Positions 13,097 through 24,217 of a DNA stretch of 64,000 bases are shown piece by piece. The notes under the pieces were generated by a model, which searched no databases, was not told the DNA's origin, and saw nothing but the letters and a program-made list of their open reading frames with translations. The DNA is from Myotis daubentonii (Eukaryota; Chordata; Mammalia; Chiroptera; Vespertilionidae). Each line of letters opens with the position of its first letter. Within the stretch, counting starts at the first letter, position 1. The stretch is from the NCBI RefSeq assembly GCF_963259705.1, contig NC_081846.1:54279205-54343204 (forward strand), read 5' to 3'. Made by a program: the position numbers and the translations under genes.

Positions 13097-13458
13097 ATTC
13101 TCAGACTTTTTGATCTCAGAACTCCTTTCCCTCTTAAAAATATTGAAGACCCCAAAGAGCTTTTGTTTATGTGGTTATGTCTATTGAAATTGAAATAGAG
13201 AAGTTTTTAAAACACATAAATACAGATGCACACCTTTTATTAGCCATCAGAGTGATGGCATCATGTCATCTCATTAGCCTCTGAGAATCTCCACTGTACA
13301 CTCATGAGGAAATAAGAGTGAATAGGGTGCCTTGGATGGTATTTCTCAGTGGTTAGAGTGTTGGCCTGAACACCGAAGGGTCATGGTTTTGATTCCTGGT
13401 CAAGGGCACATACCTGGGTTGCAGGATCTCAGGGTCCATTCAGGAAGCAACCAGTCAA

Positions 13459-13520
<62 letters not shown>

Positions 13521-14213
13521 CAACCCCATCCCTTCCACTTTCTCTGAAAAGCAATGGCAAAATATTCTCAGGTGAGGATTAATAACAACAACAACAAAAA
13601 GAATGAAAAAGGTAAATAATGTCTTAAAGTCTTGGTCTCATTGATGCCCCCATGTAAGGACTCAGGGAACTATAGAGTTCCCATCAACTGTTGGAAGACA
13701 ATTCTGCATGAGGCTCTTGTGTCTCTGCATGTCTCACAGCACAGGCACCAACCACCTTCGACCACTGCTTTTTCAAAAATGTTTGTATTGTGGACAAGCT
13801 TGGAAAAACAGAGACATTGTCTCCTTCCAGAGAAAAGAGTAGGCTTGCTTAGTGTCAAACATAATAAAGATACTTCTGTCTCTGGGGCAAAAGTTCATTA
13901 GAAAACCTCATAATGCCCATTATCAATGATTCTTCTTTCTCTCCTGTGATACCATTCATTGCATGTACAGATGTCACCTGACACTTTTCATGCTGCCATA
14001 TGGGAACTGAGATTTGGTGAAGTTGGTGCAAAAGTGATGAAGCTTTTGCTATTGCTGTGGTTGTGAATAACAAACTGTTCTTAGTCTCTGACCCAAGCAT
14101 CCCATGTCTTCTGCCAGCATACATGAAACTGTGGCAGGCTAACCTATTAGCCTTAAGTAGGATACATCTCAAATCCTTCCTAGTTCTTGCCATCCACATT
14201 TTGAGAATCACAG
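13097..14213 (+). mobile_element. Degraded hAT DNA transposon remnant, split by a Ves SINE
   Basis: The left end reads CAGCAATTCTCAGACTTTTT and then a GACCCCAAAGAGCTTTTGTT segment. The right end reads TTTTGAGAATCACAGTCCTG. These are diverged inverted ends and body text of a widespread old mammalian hAT (Charlie/Arthur-like) element. No transposase frame survives. The Ves SINE at about 13328-13600 interrupts it. Confidence 0.55.
13328..13600 (+). mobile_element. Ves SINE with long (CT)n tract
   Basis: The head GGTATTTCTCAGTGGTTAGAG and GATTCCTGGTCAAGGGCACA match the tRNA-like Ves promoter region. The CT run at about 13462-13518 is the usual expandable pyrimidine block of the family. The target duplication is not clear. 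Confidence 0.85.
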
Positions 14214-14535
14214 TCCTGGAGGTTACTTAATGTTTCATAAACTGATGAAGCCAATTAGCCAGAGGCATATCATGAATGAACTCTAGAAGTCTGAGGAGTT
14301 GGTATAAAATTTGTTACATTTTCTTTATATTATGCTGTTGTATTATGATAAAAATACAACACAGTCCATGAGGGAAGATACTAAATATTAAAATTTCTAT
14401 AAGATGTCCAAATATCTTTTCAAAAATTTAAGAAACTTGAGCTTTTTTCCTTGAAAATAATATTTATATTAGATTTTTAAAATGAAGTAGCCCCATGCTC
14501 TTTTTAAAAAAGACTTTACCATAATAACTCTTATA
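14214..14535. other. Intergenic, AT-rich
   Basis: No gene or transposon recognised. Confidence 0.4.
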
Positions 14536-14997
14536 CTAGAGGCCTGATGCACAAATTCGTGCACAGGTGGGGTCCCCCTGGGTGGCCTGCGGGGATTGGG
14601 CCCCAGCTCGCACCCCCCAGACTCACAGCCCCATCTGGCACCTTGCCATGATCTGGCACCACCCACTCACCTGCTCCACCATCCCGCCTGCAGGGCAATC
14701 AGTTGGGGCTGGCCCTGCCACTGGTCACTGTCTGTGGGGTGATCAGGCTCCCTGCTCGCAGTTGCATTGGCCTGGCACCACCCACTTACCTGCTCCACCA
14801 TCCCGTCATGGTCCTGCTCTCATCAGGGCCCATCAGGGTCAGCAGCACCTCCACTGCCACCCACTTCTGGTGCCGCTTTGCCAACACCTGCCATGTTCCA
14901 TGCTTCCCCCTGGTGATCAGCACATGTCATAGAGAGAGGTTGAACTCCCAGTCAAACAATTTGCATATTAGACTTTTATTATATAGAACTAGAGGCC
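14536..14997 (-). mobile_element. HeliBat-type Helitron, first of a tandem trio
   Basis: Read on the minus strand it starts with TC (TCTATATAATAAAAGTC), then the A/T-rich 5' text TAATATGCAAATTG. It ends with a GTGCACGAATTTGTGCA hairpin and CCTCTAG. It carries no replicase/helicase frame, so it is non-autonomous. It abuts the next Helitron with one base between them. Confidence 0.85.
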
Positions 14998-14998
14998 C

Positions 14999-15953
14999 GG
15001 TGCACAAAAATTTGTGCACTCGGGGGGGAGAGGGGGGTCCCTCAGCCCGGCCTGTGCCCTCTTGCAGTCTGGAACCCCTCAGGAGATAACGATCTGCTGG
15101 CTTAGGCCTGCTCCCGGGTGGCAGAGGGCAGGCCCAATCCCTAGGTGCAGCCCCTGGTCGGACTCAGAGCAGGGCCTATTGGGGAGTTGGGGTGCCGCCC
15201 CCTGTCATGCACAGAGCAGGGCGGATCGGGAAGTTGCGATGCCACCCTTAGTCACGCTCAGGGTAGGGCTGATTGGGGGGTTGGGGCACCGCCCCCTGTC
15301 ACACTCAAGGCAGCGTCAATGGGGAGGTTGTGGCGGCGCCCCCTGTCACGCACAGAGTAGGGCCCATCAGGGGGTTGGGGAGCTCCCCCCTGTCACGCAC
15401 AGAGCAGGGCAGATCAGGGGGTTGGGGTGCCACCACTGTCATACTCAGGGCAGGGCCGATGGGGAGATTATGGCTCTACCCCATCACACACAGAGCAGAG
15501 CCCGTGGAGGGGGGGTTGGGGCGCCGCCCTCTATCACCCACAGAGCAGGGCTGATCAGGGGTTGGGGTGCCGCCACTCTCACACTCAGGGTAGGGCCGAT
15601 GGGGAGGTTATGGCTCTACCCTGTCACACACAGAGCAGGGCCAGTGGGGAGGGGGGGGGGGTTGGGGCACCGCACCCTGTCACACACAGAGCCGCAGGGC
15701 GATCAGGGGGTTGGGGAGCTCCCCCCTATCAGGCACAGAGCAGGCCTGATCAGGGGGTTGGGGCGCCTTCCCCTGTCACAAACAGAGCAGGGCGGATAGG
15801 GAGGTTTTGGCCCTGCCCCCTGTCACACACAGAGCCACAGGGCGATCAGGGGGTTTGGGCGCTGCCCCCTGTCACACTGATCCCGGTGCCGGGAGGCCTC
15901 TCAGCTCCGCTGATCCAGGTGCTGGGAGGCATATTACCCTTTTACTATATAGA
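14999..15953 (-). mobile_element. HeliBat-type Helitron with internal 47-bp minisatellite
   Basis: The 3' end on the minus strand has a GTGCACAAATTTTTGTGCAC hairpin followed by CGGGCCTCTAG. The 5' end is TCTATATAGTAAAAGGG. Most of the interior is a tandem array. The stop-poor frames of up to 261 residues here are products of this GC-rich array and are not genes. Confidence 0.85.
15140..15880 (+). repeat. 47-bp minisatellite, about 15 units
   Basis: The marker GTTGGGG or a close variant recurs at 15186, 15233, 15280, 15327, 15374 and 15421, exactly 47 bases apart. After that the spacing is 45, 49 and 46 as units drift. Each unit pairs a CCCTGTCAC(A/G)CACAGAGCAGGGC block with a G-run. It lies wholly inside the middle Helitron. 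Confidence 0.9.
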
Positions 15954-15954
15954 A

Positions 15955-16577
15955 TAGAGGCCTGGTGCATGGGTGGGGGCCAGCTGGTTTGCCCTGAAGG
16001 GTGTCCTGGATCAGGGTGGGGGTCCCCATTGGGGTGCCTGGCCAGCCTGGGTGAGGGGATGATGGCTGTTTGCAGTTGGTCACACACCCTTCAGGGTGGG
16101 TGTTCCCACTGGGGTTCCTGGCCAGTCTGGGTGAGGGGCTGAGGGCTGTTTTCAGGCTAGCTCCCAACTGCTCCTTTTTTTCTTTTTTTTTTTATTCTGG
16201 GCCAGCTTTAGCTTTGGCTCCAGCTCTGAGGCCTCTGCTGCTGAAAGCAGGTATCTGGTTTGTTTGGGTTCTATAATCGAAACACTGTATCAACTCCAGC
16301 TCTGAGATCCTGGCGGGCTGAAAGCAGGTTTCTGGGGTTTTGTTTAGCTTCTATATTTGTAACTATGTCTCAAACTGCAAGCTCAGAGGCCGGCAAGGCA
16401 GGTGGGGAACGTTGGTTTCCTCCATCACTGAAGCAAGCAAGCCTCATGTTCGCTTCCAGCTGCCTGGCTGCCGGCCGCCATCTTGGCTGGCAGTTAATTT
16501 GCATATCTTGCTGATTAGCCAATGGGAAGGGTAGCAGACGTACGCTAATTACCATGTTTCTCTTTTAGTAGATAGGA
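15955..16577 (-). mobile_element. HeliBat-type Helitron with two internal duplications
   Basis: On the minus strand the 5' end is TCCTATCTACTAAAAGAG. The 3' end is ATGCACCAGGCCTCTA, having lost the final G of CTAG. Inside, a segment starting CAGGGTGGG near 16013 repeats about 80 bases later near 16093. A second module (CAGCTCTGAG... GAAAGCAGGT) repeats near 16222 and 16301. No coding capacity is seen. Confidence 0.8.
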
Positions 16578-17309
16578 TGTGTCTACAAATGTCACATTAA
16601 TATTTTTATATTTTAGAAATAAATTATTTTATTACAAAAGTAGCCTGACTACCCTGACAGTCCCATGTTGGGAGAAGTCTGGGGCTGCCTGGAAAGGCAT
16701 CTGTTGAAGCTCTTGTTAACCCCTCCAGCTTAGGTCCCTGCCAACAGTCCTCATCAATTACCAAAGTGAAGATGTTGAGTTACCTCCAGCCATTGAGTTT
16801 TCTCAACTGAGCCCCAGGTATTCTGGAGAAAAATCATGCCATTTTCACTGTGCTCAGTCTGAATTCCTGACTCACAGAATCCATAAGCATAATAAAATGA
16901 TTGTTTAAGCAGCTAATTTTGAGTGAGACTTAATATATTAAATGAAAATCAAATGCCTTCACAGCATATTGTATAGATGAAAAGTTCATTACAGTTTGTG
17001 CAACAAAAAGGAGTAGAAGAATTAAAATATCACAAACACAGGGTATTATAGTTATGTGGCACTCTTTTATGATTAATGAAACTTGTTCTTTTCATAAATT
17101 TACTTTAGCAAAACATAATCCTTCACATTATGTTAATGTTATTTGACTTTAAATTTCATATGATTTTGTTTTCATTTATTATGTAAATTAATTTGGGTTC
17201 TTTAGTTGTATAAAAATTATAAGCAAAAGGAATTTATATATAACCAGTTAAAACTGACATATATAGGATACATATTATAATAAAAATAATTTAAACCCAC
17301 CCTGAAAAA
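16578..17309. other. Intergenic, AT-rich
   Basis: No gene recognised. Nothing assigned with confidence. Confidence 0.4.
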
Positions 17310-17997
17310 GTTATTTCTTTTTTTCCTCTCCCTCCCCTGACTCCCTTTTCCTTCTGGTAATCACCATACTGTTTTGTGTTTTGTGGGGTTTTTTGCTTAA
17401 TTCTTTCACCTTTTTCACTCAACCCTCAAACCCCCTCCCCTCTGATAGCTATTAGTCTGTTCTCTGTATCTATGACTGTGTTTCTATTTTTGTTGTTGTT
17501 GTTAGTTTACTCTGGTCATTAGATTTCACATATAAGTGAAATCATATGGTACTTATTTTTCTCTGACTGGCTTATTTCACTTAGCATAACACTCTCCAGG
17601 TCCACCCATGTTGCAAATGATAAGATCTCATTCTTTTTTATGGCTGAGTAAGATTCCATTATGTAAATGTACCACAACTATTTTATTCATGCATCTATTG
17701 ATGGGCACTTGGATGGCTTCCATATCTTGGCTATTGTAAGTAATGCTGCAATGAACATAAGGGTGCATATATCATTTTGAATTAGTGTTTGGGATTTCTT
17801 CTGATATATTCTCAAAAATGAAATTGCTGGCATAAGGCAGTTCCTTTTTTAATTTTTTAGAAAATCCATACTGTTTTCTATAGTGGCTGCACCAATTTGC
17901 ATTCCTACCAACAGTACATGACAGTTCTCTTTTCTCCATATCCTTGCCAACACTTATTTTTTATTTATTGATGATAGCCATTGTGACAGATGTGAAG

Positions 17998-18432
17998 TGT
18001 GGGAAACTGTTTATTGCCTTCACTATCTGCTAAGCGTAGACAGAGACACCCCCCCCCCCCCCCCCCCCCGCCCAAGGCTGGGTGCCTTTGAAGCCCTAGC
18101 AAAGGTCGGAGCTAGGCGCCACCTCTGTTTGTCCAGACAGTGGTAGCTGAAACTACTCCCCATTTATTATTATGTAAATCCTTGCTGATGGGCTAGTCTG
18201 CCTGTTAATGGGGGGTCGCCTGCCTAAGGGCTATGCTATGGGTGCACCCAGATCAATAAAAACTTGGTGAGGCCTAAGCACGGGTGGAAGTCTTTCCCCT
18301 TGAGTTGGACTTGCCTTCCTGGTCCCCCAATATTTCAAATTATCTCTTGTCTTTTCATTTTCATTTGTGTTCGGCTCTGCTTCCAGGTCCTGAACCCTCA
18401 TCCACGCGGGAGGTGGAAGGAAACACTCAACA
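17998..18432 (+). mobile_element. Solo LTR of a class II-like ERV
   Basis: The 435-bp LTR runs from TGTGGGAAACTG to ACACTCAACA. It is flanked by a 6-bp duplication, GTGAAG, at 17992-17997 and 18433-18438. An AATAAA signal sits at 18255-18260. A pure C-run lies at about 18050-18069, the same hypervariable spot that is a G-run in the provirus LTRs at 54-60 kb, which are clearly the same family in inverse orientation. No internal viral sequence is attached, so it most likely arose by LTR-LTR recombination. Confidence 0.92.
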
Positions 18433-18507
18433 GTGAAGCAATATCTCCTTGTGGTTTTAACTTCAATTTCTCTGATGATTGGTGATGTTGAGCATCTTTT
18501 TGTATAT

Positions 18508-19226
18508 CTAGTAGAGGCCCGGTACACAAATCTGTGCATGGGGTCCCTCGGTGCGGCCTGTGGGGATTGGGCCAAAACCAGCAGTCCAATGCCACCTTTT
18601 GCTCTTGCCTGCCACTTCTGCTCATTCCGGCCTCGCTGCACCTGCCTCGAGCTCACACCCAGTCAGTCCTGATTGGGAGAGGCTTGTGCCACCTCAGTAG
18701 CACTCGCCAGCCATGAACCCTGTATCTGGCACTTGTCCTGTGTGTGTGTGGGAGGGGGGCAAAATCAGCCCACTGGGCAGGCAGTGGGATGCCCTTGCTG
18801 GCCCAGGATCTGGATCCATCCCGTTGACGTTCATGCCAGTTGTCAGGAGCCACCTGACCACCACTTTTGTATAGTTTCTTCCTTGTGGAGTGTCTAGGGA
18901 GGGGAAGTGGCAGCAGTGCCGAGGCTGACTTCCAGGAGCCTGGCAGCACTGTCAGGATCATGCTGGTGGCACTGGTCCATTGATGTTTGGCCTGTTCTCC
19001 AGAGATTAGACCTGTAGGACTACTGAGGGATTGAGTGGCTGCCGCTGGGCTGGTGGGCTGCTGGGACGAGTTGGTCAGCTGAGCGACACTCCCACTGTGG
19101 GAGCACACTGACAACCAGGGGCAGCTCCTGTGTTGAGCATCTGCCTCCTGGTGGTCAATGAGCATCATAGCGATCAGTCAACAAGTTGCTCAGGTGTTTG
19201 GTCGCTTAGGCTTTTATATATGTGGA
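18508..19226 (-). mobile_element. HeliBat-type Helitron nested in L1
   Basis: On the minus strand it begins TCCACATATATAAAAGCC and ends with GCACAGATTTGTGTACC, CGGGCCTCTA and CTAG. L1 text resumes directly on both sides (TTTTTGTATAT on the left, TGGCTATCTGTTTGTC on the right). No helicase frame is present. Confidence 0.85.
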
Positions 19227-20339
19227 TTGGCTATCTGTTTGTCCTTGCAGGAGAGGCGTTTATTCAGGTCCTTTGCCCATTTTTTAATTCAATTGTTTGT
19301 TTTTGTGTTCAGTTGTTCAAGTTCTTCATAAATTTTGAGTATTAACCCCTTATCAGATGTATCTTCAGTGAATATGTTCTCCCATTCAGTGGGTTGTCTT
19401 TTCATTTTGTTGATGGTTTCTTTTACTGTGCAAAACTTTTATAGTTTTATGTAGTCCCATTTGTCTGTTTTTTCTATTGTTTCCCTTGTCCAAGGAGATA
19501 TATGAGAAAAAAATATTACTATGAGAAATGACTGAGATTTTACTGCCAAGATTTTCTTCTAGGATTTTTATGTTTTTGAGTCTAATATTTAAGTCTTTAA
19601 TAAATTTTGAGTTTATTTTTGTGTATGGTGTAAGAAAGTAGCCTAGTTTAATTTTGTTTGCACATATCTGTCCAGTACCATTTATTGAATTTTCCCAGTA
19701 CCATTTATTGAATAGACTATCTTTATCCCATTGTAAGTTCTTTCCTCCTTTGTCAAACTTTAGTTGATCATAAAGTTGTAGGTTTATTTCTGGGTTCTCT
19801 ATTCTGTTCCATTGGCCTATATGTCTATTTTAATGCCAGTACCATGCTGTTTTGATTACTATGGCCTGGTAATGGTTTGATAACAGCATGATTTGTAGCA
19901 TGATTCCTCAAACATTGTTCTTTTTTCTCAAGATTACTATGGATGTTCTGGGTCTCTCATTATTCCATATAAATATTTAGAATAATTTTCCAGTTCTGTG
20001 GAATGTGCCATTGGTACCTTGTTGGAATTGTATTAAATCTACAGACTCCTTTGGATAGTATTGACATTTTAATGATGTTAATTCTTCCTATCCATGAACA
20101 CAGTATATGCTTCCATTTATTGGTGTCTTCTTTAGTTTCTTTCTTCAGTGTCTTACAATTTTCAAAGTATAGGTCTTTCACTCCTTGGATAAATTATGCC
20201 TAGGCATTTTTTATGCAATTATAAATGGGATTATTTTCTTAGTTTCTTTTTCTGATAGTTCATTATTGGTGTATAAAAATACAACTGAACTCTGGATATG
20301 TATTTTGTATCCTGCTATTTTACTGAATACAAATAAATA

Positions 20340-21212
20340 TTCATTAAAGCAGCTAAAATAGTTCTTAAAAAATACTTCCATTCAAAGAATGCATGTTATA
20401 ATTAGATTTGAGAAACACTGCTTTATACTGTTATCAGCTACCTACTCCTTTAAAACCCACCAAAATACGCTATTGCCTATTGTCTGTGGATTAAGTCCAA
20501 ACATCTCTATAGAAAACACAAGCCTCTTCACAATCCACCCCAATATTTGTCTCAATTCCTTCCCGCCTTTTATTCATTTGCCCTGTGTGCCAGGCACACT
20601 GAACTTCTCCCCCATCTCCTGAGGAACTCCTAGTCATCTTTGAAGATCCAGCTCAAGTGCCACTTGCTCTATGGAGTCTTTTTAGATTCCTCATAGGATT
20701 CCTTCCTATGTGTTCCCACAGTGTATCAGTCAGGGCCTGCTTGGAAACAGACGGTACATCCACATGGGTAATTTGTATACATTTCCTGAAATGAACTGTG
20801 ACTGGTCAACAGATGCAGGCAGCCCACTGTGAAAGGAGCCAGGAGATTTGATACTTTACCTCACACTTTTCCTTTCCTTTGATCTGCTGCAAGGATCTCC
20901 ATTGGCAGATCCCAACCAGAGCCAATGGGCAAAGGAACCCATTAATACAGTTTATACAAATCAGCCGCTCCAGGGAAAAGAAAGAGCAAGGTAGAGAAGG
21001 GTGGAGAATGGCTATGGGGGTTGGGGAACAGAAGATATCCAGGTTTTTTATTTTACTTGAATGACAGTCTATTGCTATGACTGTTTTTATCAGTGCTTTC
21101 CTGCTGGACTCTGATCTGACCTTGCCATCGTTATCTTCAAACTCTGCACTTGGCAAAGGTTTGGATAATCCCTTTGTGTGTTTATTGAATGAATAAATTA
21201 ATAAGAAATGAC
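20340..21212. other. Intergenic; possible unclassified old repeat at 20725-21150
   Basis: The text starting GTATCAGTCAGGGCCTGCTTGG resembles old interspersed repeats, but I cannot name the family. No gene is recognised. Confidence 0.35.
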
Positions 21213-21429
21213 AGCCCAGCCGGCGTGGCTCAGTGATTGAGTGTCAACCTATGAATCAGGAGGTCATGGTTCGATTCTTGGTCAGGGCACATGCTGGGGT
21301 TGCAGGTTTAATCCCCAGTGGGGGCATGCAGGAAGCAGCTGATCAGTGATTCTCTCTCATCATTTATGTTTCTATCTCTCTCTCTCTCTCTCCCTTTCTC
21401 TCTGAAATCAATAAAAATATTTTTTAAAT
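21213..21429 (+). mobile_element. Ves SINE
   Basis: The head CCAGCCGGCGTGGCTCAGTG and the box GTTCGATTCTTGGTCAGGGC are intact. A (CT)n block and the AATCAATAAAAATATT tail follow. Confidence 0.9.
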
Positions 21430-23092
21430 AGGGAATTACAAAGATATAAATAAACAAGAGCATAACTGGCATTCTTGAATATCTCTCAATTTTTACTTTT
21501 TAAAATTTATCTCTACACTTGTCTTATTTATATCTTTTGAAAAAACCTGATCCTTTTTTTTCTGTAATAAATTCTTGTGATTTTTCTTTCCTAAGAAAAG
21601 CAGCTATTTATATCACATTTTGTTTGTTTGGATCTTGTTACTGAGATTTTAGATGTTTGGACCAGTTAGATTATATCTTATTATAAAGCTAATTTTAATC
21701 ATTTTGCATATATGATTATGGGACAATTTAATTTATAAAGTAGGGCATATTTATGGCACATGATTTAAAATTTTCCTTTCAGGTTTGTGCTGACATCCTA
21801 AATTCCTTTACACTATTTGTATGCATCTTGTCAATCATATTTTATTCTGTATATGAGATTAATAGAGAAATATTACTGATAAGCCTTCCAGTTTCCTTGA
21901 ATGGTTTTTAGTATTCTATCACACTTTTTTGTAATTAGATTTAAATACCCAGTCCCTCAAGATTTGCCATACAGAGAGCTGTCAATCAAAGAATTGGCAG
22001 GCTCTATGAACCACATGATCAAGTTTTATCCCTACTCTCTGATGCCTTCAAGACCAGCTTTTGCGAGCTGATACTTCATTTCACATGTCTTAGAACTCAC
22101 TCACACTTCTTATGCTTGGAAATGTAACACACAAAGTGACAACCTAATCCACAGCTAATAAGTTAGCGGCTATAAAAATGAACATCCACATTAACTTGCC
22201 AAGCATGGAGGATGGAGGTGTTACACTGTACTCATGTATATGTCTGCTAGGGCAATAGTACATATGCCTTTGGAGATGCTTCTAAGTTATGCAGAAAAGC
22301 CGACAATACTTCTTGAACTTTGCTGTCAGGATCCAATTTCATTTGAGAGCCAAACCAACAGCATCAAAACACTTGGCCATGATCAGCCACAATCCAGCCG
22401 GCAAAGAAAACATGTAAAACTAGCCGTGGGCTATATAAATTTTGTGAAGATAAGGCTATCTCAGCATACTCTGTTTTGTCCTAGTTTAGAATATAGACTT
22501 TCACCAAATAGCAAGAAGAAGAAGAAAAAGAAGTTTCTGCATATCTCTTAACTCATTACTCAAGCAAGTAAAATGAGTAATTACTGTAACTATTTAGAGA
22601 AAATTTTGTTTTAAAAGTTATGTTATTACCAAGTATAAAACACAATTACATTATATTTTTAAATATACATTCAAAATTTAAAATGTTGAGTCTATTTAGT
22701 TGCAAACAATTAATATTTAAATTAATGCACTATACAATTCAATTTGAACCCCACGCCATAAAACTGAGTTCTGTCCATTGAAATCTAATTTTAAATTTAC
22801 TTATTTTATATAGTAAGATAGGATATTTGACATATAATGCTTTAAACATTTATAAATTCTTGGAAAATACATATTTGATTAATTTATAATATTTATGAAT
22901 ATTCTTTTTAATAAGTATAAACTCTCTTACCCCCTTTTCAATATGTTTTTATAATTGTGTGAGTCGTGATCACATACATGAGGGAGGAGCACCTCAAGAC
23001 CACCGGAAAGGTGAGCAGAGATTCCTGTTAAGTGGAAGTTAAGCTGCATTTGGGAACAGATGCCAACATTTTCAAGAGCCAATTATAGTACA
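21430..23092. other. Intergenic, strongly AT-rich
   Basis: No gene recognised. A 105-residue frame at 22234-22551 has no recognisable domain or splice context. Confidence 0.4.
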
Positions 23093-23282
23093 CTAGAGGC
23101 CTGGTGCATGAATTCGTGCATAGGTGGGGTCCAGCCGGCCCACGCTGATCAGGGCAGATTGGGCCAGGCCAGTTGGGGGGAGGGGCCACTGGTGGTTGTT
23201 CAGCCGCCCTGCCCCCTGTCAAACTCCCTGTCAACTCCTGGTGGAGGGGACAATTTGCATATTAGCCTTTTATTCTATAGGA
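23093..23282 (-). mobile_element. Short HeliBat-type Helitron
   Basis: The 190-bp element begins on the minus strand with TCCTATAGAATAAAAGGC and ends with a TGCACGAATTCATGCACC hairpin and CCTCTAG. It sits between A and T, as Helitrons do. Confidence 0.88.
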
Positions 23283-23470
23283 TGTTTGATGAGTCTCATT
23301 TCAGCACTTAGAAGAACTCCGTAAGATAGGCATCTTTCATCCCTATACTGACTCATATCTTAAGTCTCAGGAAAGTTGGATAAATTACTCAAATTCACAA
23401 GCCTGGAAAATTGTGAAGCTGGAATATAAAGTCATATCTAATTTAAAAGTGTGTTCTTTTTATTATTCTA

Positions 23471-24217
23471 CTAGAGACCTGGTGCATGAAATTTGTGCAT
23501 GGGGGCAGGGGTCCCTCAGCCCTGCCTGCACCCTCTCCAATCCGGGGCCCCTTGGAGGATTTCCTACTGCCTCTCACAATCTGGGACCGCTGGATCCTAA
23601 CCCCTCGCCTGCCTGCCTGCCTGCCTGCCTGCCTGATTCCCCCTAACCCTTCTGCCTGCCTGCCTGATCGCCCCTAACCACCTCTGCCTGCCTGATTGCC
23701 CCTAACCACCTCTGCCTGCCTGCCTGATAACCCCTAACTGCTCCCCTAACAGCCTGATCGCCCCTAACTGCCTCTGCCTTGCCCCACACCCAGGATTCCC
23801 TCCTCTGGCCGGTTCCAGGCACCCGGGACCCGGCTTCCCTCCCTCTGGCCAGCCGCAGGCACCCAGGACCTGGGCTGGCTTCACCTAGGCCTCAGCCGCA
23901 GGTGCCCAGGACTGTGAGGCGGGCGGCTCGTCCCTCTTCTGGGCCACAAGTGCAGGCACTGGCACCTGGGACCATGGGGCGGGTGGCTTGTCCCTCTCCC
24001 AGGATGCAGATGCCAGGGACCACAGGGACCATGGGGGCATCCAGCTTGTCCATCTCCCAGGCCGCAGCCTGGCTGGTCCCCATTCCTCCCTTGTGAGCTC
24101 ATTTGTGTCTGGCTGGTCCCCATTCCTCTCTTCCCAGTGTTGAGTGTCTGAGCTGTTATGGCATGACAGCATGAGGGCATGATGACCATTTGCATATTAG
24201 CACTTTGTTATACAGGA
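23471..24217 (-). mobile_element. HeliBat-type Helitron with TGCC-rich tandem repeats
   Basis: The minus-strand 5' end is TCCTGTATAACAAAGTGC. The 3' end has a GCACAAATTTCATGCACC hairpin and CTCTAG. At about 23595-23775 it holds (TGCC)n and an imperfect unit CCCCTAAC...CTGCCTGCCTGAT. The 95-105-residue frames inside are chance frames in GC-rich sequence. Confidence 0.85.

Larger units (their letters stand above)
17310..20330 (-). mobile_element. LINE-1 fragment, antisense, split by a solo LTR and a Helitron
   Basis: Antisense L1 text occurs at 17310-17997, 18433-18507 and 19227-about 20330. Examples are GGCTTATTTCACTTAGCATAA, TTGATGGGCACTTGGATGG, and TCAGGTCCTTTGCCCATTTT. The minus-strand frame at 19960-20181 reads as ORF2 ([14 protein letters not shown]). 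The element is older than the L1 at 7.4 kb. Target duplications were not resolved. Confidence 0.9.

Noticed and set aside
15014..15799. A 261-residue open frame, the longest in the window
   Set aside because: It is made by the 47-bp GC-rich minisatellite within a Helitron. Other frames of the same array are open too, and it has no domain or splice context.
18231..19168. Minus-strand frames of 141 and 171 residues
   Set aside because: They lie across the solo LTR and the nested Helitron and mirror similar frames in the provirus LTRs. They are not genes.
23600..23780. TGCC/CTGCCTGAT tandem text considered as a CRISPR-like array
   Set aside because: The units are contiguous and degenerate with no unique spacers, and they lie within a Helitron in a mammalian genome.
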